Shown here: one piece after another, positions 47,496 to 55,731 of the stretch
Numbering within the stretch: position 1 is the first letter of the stretch
How the letters are laid out: each line of letters starts with the position of its first letter
NCBI GenBank assembly: GCA_038501625.1
Contig: JAZAYU010000123.1
Span: 62,001-126,000 of the forward strand
Length of the DNA stretch: 64,000 bases
From: Corbicula japonica
Taxonomy: Eukaryota > Mollusca > Bivalvia > Venerida > Cyrenidae
Reading direction: 5' to 3'
The notes under the pieces: generated by a model
What the model was told of the DNA's origin: nothing
Database searches by the model: none
What the model saw: only the letters and a program-made list of their open reading frames with translations
Program-made: the position numbers and the translations under genes

Positions 47496-50400
47496 TCTTC
47501 TTCTTCTTCTTGACTGTGTGGGGAGGCTGTTTTTTTCTGAATATGGCAATTCCTGATAAGCATATTTCACCTTTTTATACGCGATATATTCACGTTACAA
47601 TTTCACAATGTGGAATCATTCATCTTTATTTATGTTAAATATTGGAGATACTTTATAATGTTCAGGACCGCCGGAGTGACCTGTACATCTATGGTGAAAT
47701 GGACGTGGGAAGCTCTCAGATCTGGCATATTAACAGAAGCGATGTGATATTAGACACGCTACTAAAGAATGGACATTTTGCAAACATCTACAAAGCGAGA
47801 CTAAAGGGACGCAAAGAAGGAGAAATAGTTGTTGCTAAATCTCTAAAAGGTTTAAAGATAAACCTGTTATTGCGGTTATTTCCTACATTACCGAAAGCCA
47901 TGGCCCTAGTGTCGGTTGCATAAACCACAGATATGTTTTATTTTTTGTTTTCTAGAATTATATTTACTTAATTTATAAAAGTTTGTCAAGTACGCTTTCT
48001 TCATTATATACTGTTTCGCGAAAGTAATTGCCAACTTTTTGTCGATATGCATTATTTTATTAAAGCTGCAAAATGATTTTGATCAATATTGTGCATACTA
48101 TCCTGAACAGAAAAGCAAATTTTCAAGTTAAGGTTGTAACTTAGTACATGTACTAGTTGGGTTTTCGTATTTGTATACATGTTTTAATTTTAACCAGAAG
48201 TTTAAGCACGTACAAAAGCGTGTATCTTTATTTCATTTCACTTATATTTAATGAGTGCTGACATTAACTAACCTGATAGAAATCTTCAATTTTCAAAAGA
48301 CTTTTAAACTAATACGTACGTGTTTTAATAGTCCTCAGCTGGTCTGTGCATATAGGCATATTTAACGATGAAATCAGGCCTTGTAAGTTTTTATATGGAT
48401 TATCTAAATGTATCTAACGTTAACTGTTTTATATTAATTATTTGTGTAAGTGTTTACTTTATCTAATAGAAAGAATGCAAAAATAATATTGATAAAGTTA
48501 ACATATTATGATCTGAATATTATATGCTTGCGTATTCCACTAAATCTCTCTTACTATATATAGAACGGTAAGCACGGATCAAATCGTGGGATCTTTAGTT
48601 AATACTTTGTAACTAGAAAAGTAAACCGATTAAATAATGGTATTAAGTCTACTCGGCATGATCTCTGTTACTATTTCGTTCCGCTAACTTGTACCAAAAA
48701 TATTTAATATTTTTATAGAATATATTGATGGTATGACCTGTATATATTGCATAGTAATATAATTCCTACTAAAACGTTACTAATAAAACTTGAAGGCGAT
48801 TTCAGAATCACTGGTGAACGAAAAATTTTATTTTAATATTTGCAGAGGGTTATACAACAGATGACGAGTTTGCAATGAAAGCTAAGATCAACTTCACTGG
48901 GTCAGTAGTAGGAGACCATCCTAATGTCCTGAAATTCATTGGAGCTGTCGTAAACGATGAGGCGTGTAAGTTATTTTGGTGGCCTGTGGTCATTGCTTCT
49001 TTATTCGTAAAGTTTTCGGAAATAATCCAAAATTTCTATGAAAAGGAAGTTCTGTAGCGCTCGGTTTACTTAGCCTGCAGCATTGCCTTGTATATGTGTA
49101 GGTCAGAGCCAGTTCACCAAGGCATCTTGTAAATGAAGATATGAAAATGTAAATACTGCGTAATGCAAGGAACTTCAAAAGCAAAAATATAGGCGGATGT
49201 ATCCTTGGGGTGACAGAATAATACCTGACGCTATATTGGCATGGATATTGAAACTGCCTACATACACATAGGTTTAAAATATTGACAATTAGTTCTTTGT
49301 ATGATCTATGATGCACCATAAGAGCAAACTGATAATCAATGGCTTTCAATTTGCGCATATATAAACAATCATTATGATTTATTTTGATTTTATTTTCTAA
49401 CTCACTACTCCATTAAAAGTAGATGCATTGTATTTTACTGTTGCAAGTTGGACCCATGATAATCTATGAATACTGTGAAAATGGTACTCTAAAGGAATAC
49501 CTTGTTGAAAACAAGAACAAAGTTACACTAGAGCTACAAGAACACCTCTTCCGGTTCGGCCTTGACATTGCCAAGGGGATGGAGTACCTGGCTAGCAAAC
49601 AGGTTCGTCTCTCAATTTGTTACACTGCGTTGATTATTATATTTATTGTTTATCGAACTATTCGGGACCTTTACGGACCTCGCGGAATTTAGACAGAACA
49701 CATGACATTCGCTGCATTGAAAATAGATTCATCAAAAGATGTCAGAATTAAGTATTTACTTAACATCTCAGTCAAACAACCACGGGTTCCTCACAAATAT
49801 ATAACAAATGAGAAAAATATAGAAACATTTGTTTATCCACAGATTGTTCATCGTCGGTTGGGTGCGCGCAATATTCTACTGACATTTCTGAACGAAGTGA
49901 AGATTGCTGGGTTTGGTCCACAGCCGGACGAAGAGGACGGAGGTGATGCCGAGCAAGGGAAAAAGGTGGATAATGAATATACTGACACTTCCAGATAAAT
50001 AAACCTTTACTCTTGTTATCAGTTTAATCATAATGCTTGTCTATTGAGAAGCAGTGTTCTTTCAATCTCTCAAAGAACAACTTAGAATAGATAAAAAAGA
50101 AACATGAAACTGCTAGACGCAAAAGCGTTCAAAATGTAAAATGTACAGGCATCTACCAAACATTCTTTATTATTACATTGACACTGTAAGTTGGCATGTT
50201 TCTCTATCTTGCTGTTTAGGTCGAAATCATAAAAGAAGCTTTCCGGAGTCAGTTTTGTTTTTGTTACGCTAACGTGTGGAGTAAGGAAAGCCCGTCGTCT
50301 AAATGTTCGGGAAAAGCATCAGGAGCTGTCACGTCACAAGGCTGTAAAACATATTCTAAGCGTCAGAGTAGAGGATATTGCTACATCTATAATAATTATG

Positions 50401-52101
50401 AATCATTTATAATGAATAACATCTGTGCACGATTATGTTCTTTTGAAGCGTTTTTCTTTAAATTACATCGACTAAATATTTATACAATATACCATACAGG
50501 AACGCATTCCGATCAAATGGATGGCTCCGGAATGCGTATCTTCCACCAAGAATGCTACAGAGAAGAGTGATGTCTGGTCGTATGCAGTGACACTGTGGGA
50601 AATATTCAGCCTCGGTATATGCCTTAAGAACATATTTTTCTTAACTGGGTCATAAAAACTCAAATTTAAAGCAAACCTAAAGTGTACAAAACGTTGATTT
50701 TCAAATAATTTGGAGTGATATAGGTTCATAAAAATCGACGGAACCAATGCAATTACACTTAGTAGGCATCAACCGACAAGAAACGTGCGTTTTTACCTAT
50801 TGCACGAAATGTCTATTCAGCAGTTATGTTCTGCAGTAACGTTTATCCCTTATCTTGTTAAATGGTGTATTGTTATTTAAATCTAATCGGAATATGTAAA
50901 TAGTCGGGGAATAATATCCCCTCCACACCCATGAATTGGACAATCGTTCTCGAAATCCAGAAAGTACTTAGTACATTAACAGAATTGCAGGCTTCTCAGA
51001 CTAACCAAACAATGCTGACACATTTGTCAAAAATGTAGCAGGACTCAGTTTAACCCAGGTTCTTTTGGATATTATCTAGGGAGTTTCTAAAAGAAAAATT
51101 CACCTTTTTAGCAGTGACTAGATTCTTGCCGCGACTATGGCTCTTAATGGAGTACCAGCCAGTGCTTGGGTACTCTTTCCTTTCCTTTAATCTTTTAACT
51201 TGTCAAATTTAGAACGACTGCTGCTTCATGTATCTCATTTAGCCTTCCATTGATTTTGTGGGGTTTTGGGGTTTCCTGAACATATTACCTATGTGTTTCA
51301 ATATAATATTTTATTACTGTAACCAGTTGAATTCAGTCAGACTCGGTCCATCACAAGTTGGAATAGAAAACATGTACTACATCATGTAATATATTTGCAT
51401 TAACCTCAGTCATGTTCTGTTAGTCGCTATTGAGTCATTAGATTTATCCTCCATTTTAAGAGGGTTAACATGCGATGAATGTGTACCTTCAGGCGACACA
51501 CCATATACTGGCAAGGGCAGAGATCTCCCTAGCAGGCTTAAGAAAGGCGAACGCCTATCAAAACCAGAACAGTGCGATGACACGTAAGTTATTACGGTTT
51601 CAAATAACAGAACTCGAAACTGAAGTACATGACAGCACTCTGTTACCGTTCAGATGTGCATTTTCTACGATATGTACCGCGTCCTTTTGATAGAAAAACA
51701 AGTTGCATCTATTTTACCAAGCAGTTATTATCTTTCCAAATGCATGTTTAACAAATGAAACGTGAAAACAAATGCTGCTATACAGGGTTTATACTGAATC
51801 AGATGTTAGCATCTTCCATAATAAGCTTCTGGTGTTCTGCTGGTGCTGAACCTACATTGTTCGTTTGCATTTAACCAATAAATTTCTTCAGTAAATACAG
51901 TGTTACTGTAACACTATGTTTCAGCAAACTGTTTTGTTCGATCTGAGATATAATGTCGTCTCTATATGCAGGTGGTACGCCGTGATGCAGAGATGCTGGA
52001 TGTACGAGCCAAAGAAGAGACCGACGTTTGCCGAGATCCGGAATGAGCTAGACAACATGTTTGTCGCTGCTTCGGGTGACGACTATTACTACAAACGATA
52101 A
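17609..52101 (+). CDS. receptor pseudokinase, copy B (complete gene model, 30 exons)
   Basis: Exons: 17609-17676, 27444-27512, 27931-28031, 30874-30975, 33130-33240, 34462-34609, 34875-35029, 35269-35407, 35876-35990, 36384-36494, 37172-37377, 38453-38616, 39106-39247, 39937-40121, 40453-40621, 41116-41243, 41316-41354, 42266-42441, 42766-42802, 42998-43122, 43892-44057, 44741-44794, 45939-46138, 47666-47849, 48846-48965, 49448-49602, 49843-49965, 50500-50614, 51493-51583, 51972-52101. They sum to 3828 bases (1275 residues) in one open frame. Order: signal peptide, Cys-rich/EGF-like region (about 24-150), long extracellular module (151-776), fibronectin III (789-885), membrane helix (896-920), kinase-like domain (about 990-1265), tail DDYYYKR. 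It should be a plasma-membrane receptor with a catalytically dead intracellular domain. The least certain junctions are 41243/41316, 41354/42266 and the end of exon 5. Extra phase-neutral exons in the 9.8-kb first intron cannot be excluded. The family name was not recognised. Confidence 0.82.
19190..19625 (+). repeat. dispersed repeat D1, copy 1
   Basis: Shares, in order, with 47110-47580: CTGGTCTCAGTAAGATCATT, ACCAAGACAACTT, GGGCAAGTGTGAGGTTGGTG, CCGTTCCGAGGCGGTAACCC, TGGGGAGGCTGT and ATTCCTGA. The order and spacing agree with one ~450-bp interspersed element. No coding capacity is apparent, and the class is unknown. Confidence 0.75.
20989..21210. mobile_element. TTAA-ended palindromic MITE, family P2, diverged
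   Basis: It begins TTAACCCTTTTCTCC and contains GATCGTGCCGTCTGATC- and GATCCTGATCAGATGG-type arms, with ACTGTTCGCC and GGTATCTATG near the right end. The structure matches 23924-24165; the right TTAA is lost. Confidence 0.75.
21783..22436. repeat. two-copy tandem duplication, ~370 and ~285 bp
   Basis: GTGGGTGGGGTAAAATAACC at about 21791 recurs as GTGGGTGGGGTAAAATGACC at about 22160. Both are followed by matching TGTTCTGATTT, CCAAAATGAAACTATG, TTTTATCCAA, CAGTCAGTTCAA and TTTCCCATCAGTTT. The second copy lacks about 80 bases after the AACTATG landmark. This is an old tandem duplication in the first intron of copy B. Confidence 0.8.
23741..23880. mobile_element. palindromic MITE, family P1, near-perfect 140-bp hairpin
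   Basis: From CCAAGGTTATAAAACTGAGC to the inverted GCTTTATAACCTTGG, both arms carry AACCAGTCTCAAATCTCAAG, CATCTGATTGGCTGAAATGG and their complements. The centre is GCGACAAGTCGC. This is one of six members in the window, the others being at 4568, 10595, 14315, 36018 and 38840. There is no internal coding sequence. Confidence 0.9.
23924..24165. mobile_element. piggyBac-like MITE, family P2, full copy with TTAA ends
   Basis: The left end TTAACCCTTTCCTGGAT and right end ATCCAGGAATGGGTTAA are inverted. Inside are two nested hairpins: GATCAGCCGGCACATCCGTG with its inverted arm, and GATCAGACGGCACGGATGTG with its inverted arm. They are separated by TTGATTCATTAGGTTATTTC. TTAA followed by CCC is the end signature of piggyBac-type elements (established knowledge), so TTAA is probably the target duplication. 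Non-autonomous. Confidence 0.8.
25820..27283. repeat. 474-bp near-identical direct repeats around a 517-bp spacer
   Basis: 25820-26293 and 26811-27283 are almost identical, differing at only a few positions (for example TTTTTTT/TTTGTG and one A in a poly-A run). Each begins GGCTAATTACTTGTAAATAG and ends CAGGTCTTACACC. The spacer 26294-26810 is unique in the window. The repeats do not have LTR-like TG...CA ends, and no retroelement frame lies between them. The arrangement equals 1.5 copies of a 991-bp tandem unit. Confidence 0.9.
27444..28031 (+). CDS. copy B Cys/Trp-rich N-terminal exons
   Basis: Exons 27444-27512 and 27931-28031 (residues about 23-79). The encoded protein is rich in Cys, Trp and Tyr: [16 protein letters not shown], then [20 protein letters not shown], then [11 protein letters not shown]. 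The spacing (C-C cluster, then C-x-PGW-x(4)-GD-x-NC) resembles the end of an EMI-like domain that precedes EGF repeats in many secreted and receptor proteins. The assignment is by eye. Confidence 0.75.
30874..33240 (+). CDS. copy B EGF-like exons
   Basis: Exon 30874-30975 encodes an EGF-like module: [19 protein letters not shown] with the CxxxCxNGGxC signature (residues 80-113). Exon 33130-33240 encodes a second, compact Cys-rich module: [18 protein letters not shown], then NCESGF, ending DADGCII (residues 114-150). The donor of the second exon (GTAACA) is weaker than the others, so its exact end is less sure. Confidence 0.75.
31779..31852 (+). other. tRNA-Glu-like sequence (pseudo-tRNA or SINE head)
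   Basis: TAGTGTAGTGGCTAACACTC matches a tRNA D-arm/A box. CGCCTCTCAAGCG forms an anticodon stem-loop with CTC at positions 34-36. CCCGGGTTCAATACTC resembles a B box. The T-stem 3' side and the acceptor stem do not pair well, and no CCA-proximal stem is evident, so I do not call a functional tRNA gene. It sits in an intron of copy B. Confidence 0.45.
34036..34202 (-). mobile_element. tRNA-derived SINE, copy 2
   Basis: Same element as 5348-5512. On the minus strand the A box TAGCTCAGTTGG and B box GGGTTCGCTCC lie about 45 bases apart. The shared tail includes GGTTGATCGGATAGC and ACATCGGTAACGGGTTA (plus-strand reading). It lies in the intron before the 34462 exon of copy B. Confidence 0.78.
34462..36494 (+). 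CDS. copy B extracellular module, first half
   Basis: Exons 34462-34609, 34875-35029, 35269-35407, 35876-35990 and 36384-36494 (residues 151-373). The translation is beta-rich and N-glycosylation-prone (NVT, NRT, NTT). It includes [20 protein letters not shown] and [20 protein letters not shown] with a Cys pair. I do not recognise a named domain, but this segment directly precedes the [10 protein letters not shown] module, as in VWDE-like molluscan proteins (family knowledge, from memory). Confidence 0.75.
36018..36153. mobile_element. palindromic MITE, family P1
   Basis: AAGGTTATAAAACTGAG to CTCAGTTTTATAACCTT, with the arms CCAGTCTCAAATCTCAAGCA and their complement and the centre GCGACCAGTCGC. 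It inserted only 28 bases after the 35990 donor of a copy B exon, so transcripts would carry a strong intronic hairpin beside the splice site. Confidence 0.88.
37172..42441 (+). CDS. copy B extracellular module, second half (VWDE-like)
   Basis: Exons 37172-37377, 38453-38616, 39106-39247, 39937-40121, 40453-40621, 41116-41243, 41316-41354 and 42266-42441 (residues 374-776). Two recurring sequence patterns are visible: [20 protein letters not shown] early in the segment and [20 protein letters not shown] later, close to motifs I associate with VWDE-like and other large molluscan extracellular proteins. The exon 41116 end is set at 41243, because the stronger-looking GTATGT at 41240 would break the frame. 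The acceptor at 42265 is chosen for the same reason. Confidence 0.72.
38840..38973. mobile_element. palindromic MITE, family P1
   Basis: Inverted arms with GAAACCAGTCTCAAATCTCA and GGATCTGATTGGCTGAAATG and their complements. The centre is slightly shortened on one side (CGACCAGTCATTCAGCC). It lies in an intron of copy B. Confidence 0.85.
42766..44057 (+). CDS. copy B fibronectin type III exons
   Basis: Exon 42766-42802 ([12 protein letters not shown]) leads into exons 42998-43122 and 43892-44057 (residues 789-885). [20 protein letters not shown] gives the strand A/B pattern with the core Trp. [20 protein letters not shown] gives the late L-x-L-x-P-x-T-x-Y-x-I signature of FnIII. This is the membrane-proximal extracellular domain. 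Confidence 0.85.
43190..43435. repeat. compound ATT/AAAT/TTG microsatellite with inverted halves
   Basis: An AAT/ATAA run, then (AAAT)n, then its inverse (TTTA)n around 43270-43300, then (GTT)n and a long (ATT)n at about 43374-43422. The two halves of the AAAT/ATTT part can pair. It lies in the intron between the two FnIII exons. Confidence 0.9.
44388..44590. repeat. 41-bp minisatellite, about five units
   Basis: The unit starts at CTCTGTTACATGTATTCTGT, followed by ACGGTACAGCAAACAATTTTT, and is repeated nearly perfectly. The last unit is shortened. Long open frames across it are a by-product of the repeat. It lies in an intron of copy B. Confidence 0.92.
44741..46138 (+). CDS. copy B transmembrane exons
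   Basis: Exon 44741-44794 encodes [18 protein letters not shown]. Exon 45939-46138 continues [20 protein letters not shown], then [20 protein letters not shown]. The helix spans residues 896-920 across the intron and is followed by Arg-Arg. The second exon is the orthologous position of 3074-3270 and 55732-55922. Confidence 0.85.
47110..47580 (+). repeat. dispersed repeat D1, copy 2, with (CTGT)n expansion
   Basis: Same landmarks as 19190-19625 (CCTGGTCTCGGTAAGATCAT, GGGGCAAGTATGAGGTTGGT, GTTCCAAGGCGGTAACCCC, TGTGGGGAGGCTGTTTTTTT). At about 47430-47494 a (TCTG)n run of some 16 units followed by (TTC)n replaces a short CTCTTTTCCTCTTT tract of copy 1. Confidence 0.8.
47666..49602 (+). CDS. copy B kinase-like N-lobe exons
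   Basis: Exons 47666-47849, 48846-48965 and 49448-49602 (residues 971-1123). [17 protein letters not shown] occupies the glycine-loop position with two of three glycines changed. IVVAKSLK keeps the lysine (residue 1028). The alpha-C region [20 protein letters not shown] shows no Glu at the expected place. The hinge [16 protein letters not shown] and helix [16 protein letters not shown] are normal for receptor tyrosine kinases. Confidence 0.87.
49843..52101 (+). CDS. copy B kinase-like C-lobe exons and tail
   Basis: Exons 49843-49965, 50500-50614, 51493-51583 and 51972-52101. The catalytic loop is [13 protein letters not shown] (Arg 1128 for Asp; codon 49855-49857). The metal site is KIAGFGPQ (Gly 1146 for Asp; codon 49909-49911). 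The activation segment [14 protein letters not shown] is identical to copy A and has no Tyr. WMAPEC is conserved; [12 protein letters not shown] has Ala for the usual Gly. [19 protein letters not shown] and the tail DDYYYKR close the protein. In the 41-codon exon at 49843, only three residues differ from copy A. Confidence 0.88.
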
Positions 52102-54732
52102 ATCCCGTAGAATGAGAAGTGTACATAATGAGTTGACAAACTGATCTTCCTGGCCATGTTTATATGAAACCAGTCATTGAAATATGCATGTAGAAATTCA
52201 TTGGTGCTCTTTTTCAAACTGTACATTTATTTGTCTTTTTGCTTACATCATTTAGTTTAATTTCTATAACGATGAAATAGAGCCGATTTGAGAGTTTTAT
52301 CAACGGCATGTGACTGCATTAATTTTGTAAATACATTTTAGACGATCTTGACTTCCTCTGTTAGATACCTTATAGATTTTCCATATATTTTTATCAGTTC
52401 TATTGTTAATCGAACTAATAATGTTTTGGGCGTGTCAGAGTCGTCTTTTATGCAGGTGTTTTATGTTCTTATCAAGTTAAATATAGTCAACTTAATGAAA
52501 AAATTTTATGATAACAAATAATAGTTAAGTAATACATTACATCTGACAAGGATGATCAACATCAACCTATCAAGACCACACACCATTTGCAATACCAAGG
52601 AAGCGTTTATCATTTCCGGAAAATACTCTAAATGACTTTTAGTTACAAGAATGCTTGGTATCAAGTAGCAAATATTTCTGTCATTAAAACCGCTTACTCA
52701 TATTATAGTGAATAAGTAGTCGTACGTCCTAATACATTTTTCACTGTATATAAACCGATTGTATCATCTTCCGGATATAGCGAGGTGATTGCATGGCTGC
52801 GATATAAACAATTCGTAAATAACACAGTGAAAATGGAATTATTAGGATCATTTTAAGCAACTTCAACAAAAACAAGTAAGTTATATATTGTATGGTCATT
52901 ATTGGTTGTAATACAATTTGTTTTGCGCATATATAGTGATAAAAACTTTCAAAATTGCATTTAATCAGAAGAAGGACTGGGAAATGACCCTCATGATTGT
53001 ATCAAAATACTGTTTTTCTCTACAAATAAACGCTCTGATGCACGAAAACATACTAGTTATATGACTCTATGATATTAATATAAAGATTATTACATTACAA
53101 TATTGCTTTAAATGTATAGATAGTGTAAATTATTAAAATGTTTGAAGGGTGTATTTCGTAAAGACTGTATCATCTATAGCATTATCATACTATCATTTAT
53201 AGCAAACACACCTTTTTGTTGTATCATGTAGTGCGATCTTCGTTGAATGATTTTCCAATAATCTGTATCACTTATGGCGATGTGCATTTGCTGATTTCAT
53301 CAAGTGTATGCTTTTAGGTAAGATGGAGGAGTTCGTCTACATAATTATATAGTCTATACAAATCGGGTATATTTGGAGAAATAATATATCAAGGCGTACA
53401 AAAACACGAAGAGAAGAACTTTAAAATTATAAAACAGAATGATGCAACAGCAGTGACTATATGTTATTGTTACTTTGGAGGCTTGTATAAATATTAAACT
53501 GTCAGGCGCAGCTGGGCGACCGTTTAATTTTTCATACAACCCTCGAAATAAACTATAAACTGTTTATAACTGATAAATTGGCACACAGTTTACACAAATC
53601 AGTTGTCAAAACAGTATTTTAATGGCTAGTATAAATGTATTATGAGAATATGTTAGAACGCGAATTCGTTAATTTCTTCAACTGAAATCAGCAAGGGAAT
53701 ATACCTGACTCTCAAGGGAAGACCTTTGTGATAGTCAATCCTTGGGCGGAAAACAAGACTGATTCCTTTGCTAAAGTTCCATTTGACCCTGGGATATGTA
53801 GTACGTTGTTTTTGCTGTACACTGTTTGCTATTACATTTATTAGAATATTCCTGAAAACAAGTGACCATTGTATATTCCGATCAAATGACATGGATGTTC
53901 CAGCTGTCGATGATCTACATTGGTCGTACATTGAGTAAATGATTTAACATCAGCTTAAAATATCAGTATTTAAATAACTTGCTTTGCCTCAGAATTTGTA
54001 TGTCACGCCTACCTGCGTATGTATTTATAATCGTGAACCTTCGGTTTCGAAACTATTACTTTTAAAAAACCTCAGAGAATGTTTATCAAATCCAAACCAT
54101 TTTGGGACGACATTAATTATCGCTTGTTGTAATTTGTAGTTCTCAGAGCGACCTGGGTGTTAACTAATGAAGTCAGGTAGATCCATTTGTTTCGTGTCGC
54201 CGCAGTATATAAAGGCACCGAGGCCCTTATATTTCATAACGTATCACATATATCTGTACGAAGCACTTTTAATACATGTTTACATCAAGCCTTTGTTCTT
54301 AAATCCGAAAAATATACTAAAATCATCTTTAAACAATCGCCATAACTGATACACATAGATCACTAGAAACATACAAATGATTGAGTTAAAATGTTCAATA
54401 AATGATACAGTCTGGGTCGAAGCTACATGCATGTTTGGTCTAATGTTTTGATGTTTAATTTATCAGCTATGGTATTATTATTATTGTAAGAATAAAAATG
54501 ATATGTTTCATCATCGCTAGCATGAGAATACCTCTCAAAACCTGTTTAAACATAAACATTTACGCGGATTTAATAACAGTACACAGTGCAAACGGTACTT
54601 TGTGTGAGTGATTTAAGCGATTTTTTTAAAAGTATATTGGATAGAAAAGGTAATAACGTCTTTCAAAACAAGTGCTACGAAAATCGCCTGTTGAACATGT
54701 ATTTGTCGATTGGATTTTTCATTACAATACAT
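52102..54732. other. region after copy B, no recognised gene; P2 MITE fragment near 53865-53945
   Basis: AT-rich sequence following the copy B stop. A diverged P2-like arm is visible at about 53865-53945 (TGACCATTGTATATTCCGAT paired with GATGATCTACATTGGTCGTA). No extracellular exons for copy C were found here. Confidence 0.45.
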
Positions 54733-55232
54733 NNNNNNNNNNNNNNNNNNNNNNNNNNNNNNNNNNNNNNNNNNNNNNNNNNNNNNNNNNNNNNNNNNNN
54801 NNNNNNNNNNNNNNNNNNNNNNNNNNNNNNNNNNNNNNNNNNNNNNNNNNNNNNNNNNNNNNNNNNNNNNNNNNNNNNNNNNNNNNNNNNNNNNNNNNNN
54901 NNNNNNNNNNNNNNNNNNNNNNNNNNNNNNNNNNNNNNNNNNNNNNNNNNNNNNNNNNNNNNNNNNNNNNNNNNNNNNNNNNNNNNNNNNNNNNNNNNNN
55001 NNNNNNNNNNNNNNNNNNNNNNNNNNNNNNNNNNNNNNNNNNNNNNNNNNNNNNNNNNNNNNNNNNNNNNNNNNNNNNNNNNNNNNNNNNNNNNNNNNNN
55101 NNNNNNNNNNNNNNNNNNNNNNNNNNNNNNNNNNNNNNNNNNNNNNNNNNNNNNNNNNNNNNNNNNNNNNNNNNNNNNNNNNNNNNNNNNNNNNNNNNNN
55201 NNNNNNNNNNNNNNNNNNNNNNNNNNNNNNNN
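54733..55232. other. assembly gap, 500 N
   Basis: Exactly 500 unspecified bases, a conventional scaffold gap of unknown true size. Frames crossing it are meaningless. Exons of copy C could be hidden here. Confidence 0.99.
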
Positions 55233-55731
55233 AGTTAATCGGAGCCTTGACATAATCCTTTAACTTTTATGTTTGAATAATATCATAAAATAAATTACCA
55301 GGCGTTCAACAAACTTGCAATGTGCTGCAGTAATTTGAACTATTTTAATGAACTATAGACTAGGGCGATGAACATGATTATTTCAGTTATTTTAAATGAT
55401 TGCTTTTCTTGTACAAGGCATAAGGTTCTTTATTCGATCAAAAATCTTGGACCGATATATTTTTCTCGTTGATAACATTTTACGCACCAAACATGGCAAA
55501 AGTTTTGAAAAAATTACGACTCAAAGATAAGGTACGGTAAGTTTAGTTCAGTTGCTATAGATTATAACGATAGCTTGGTGGTCCCAAATTATCGATTGTT
55601 ATTAAAAGTTTCTCTGCATGTACTTAACTGCAACAAATACTTGTAAAAGTTTGCAAGTCTTAAGGCAAATAGTGTAATAGTTGTTTTAATTACTTATTAT
55701 AGTATTTTTCCATTCATTTCATGAACAAAAG

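Noticed and set aside
54586..55263. long frames of 181-225 codons
   Set aside because: They run through the 500-N assembly gap and contain almost no real sequence.
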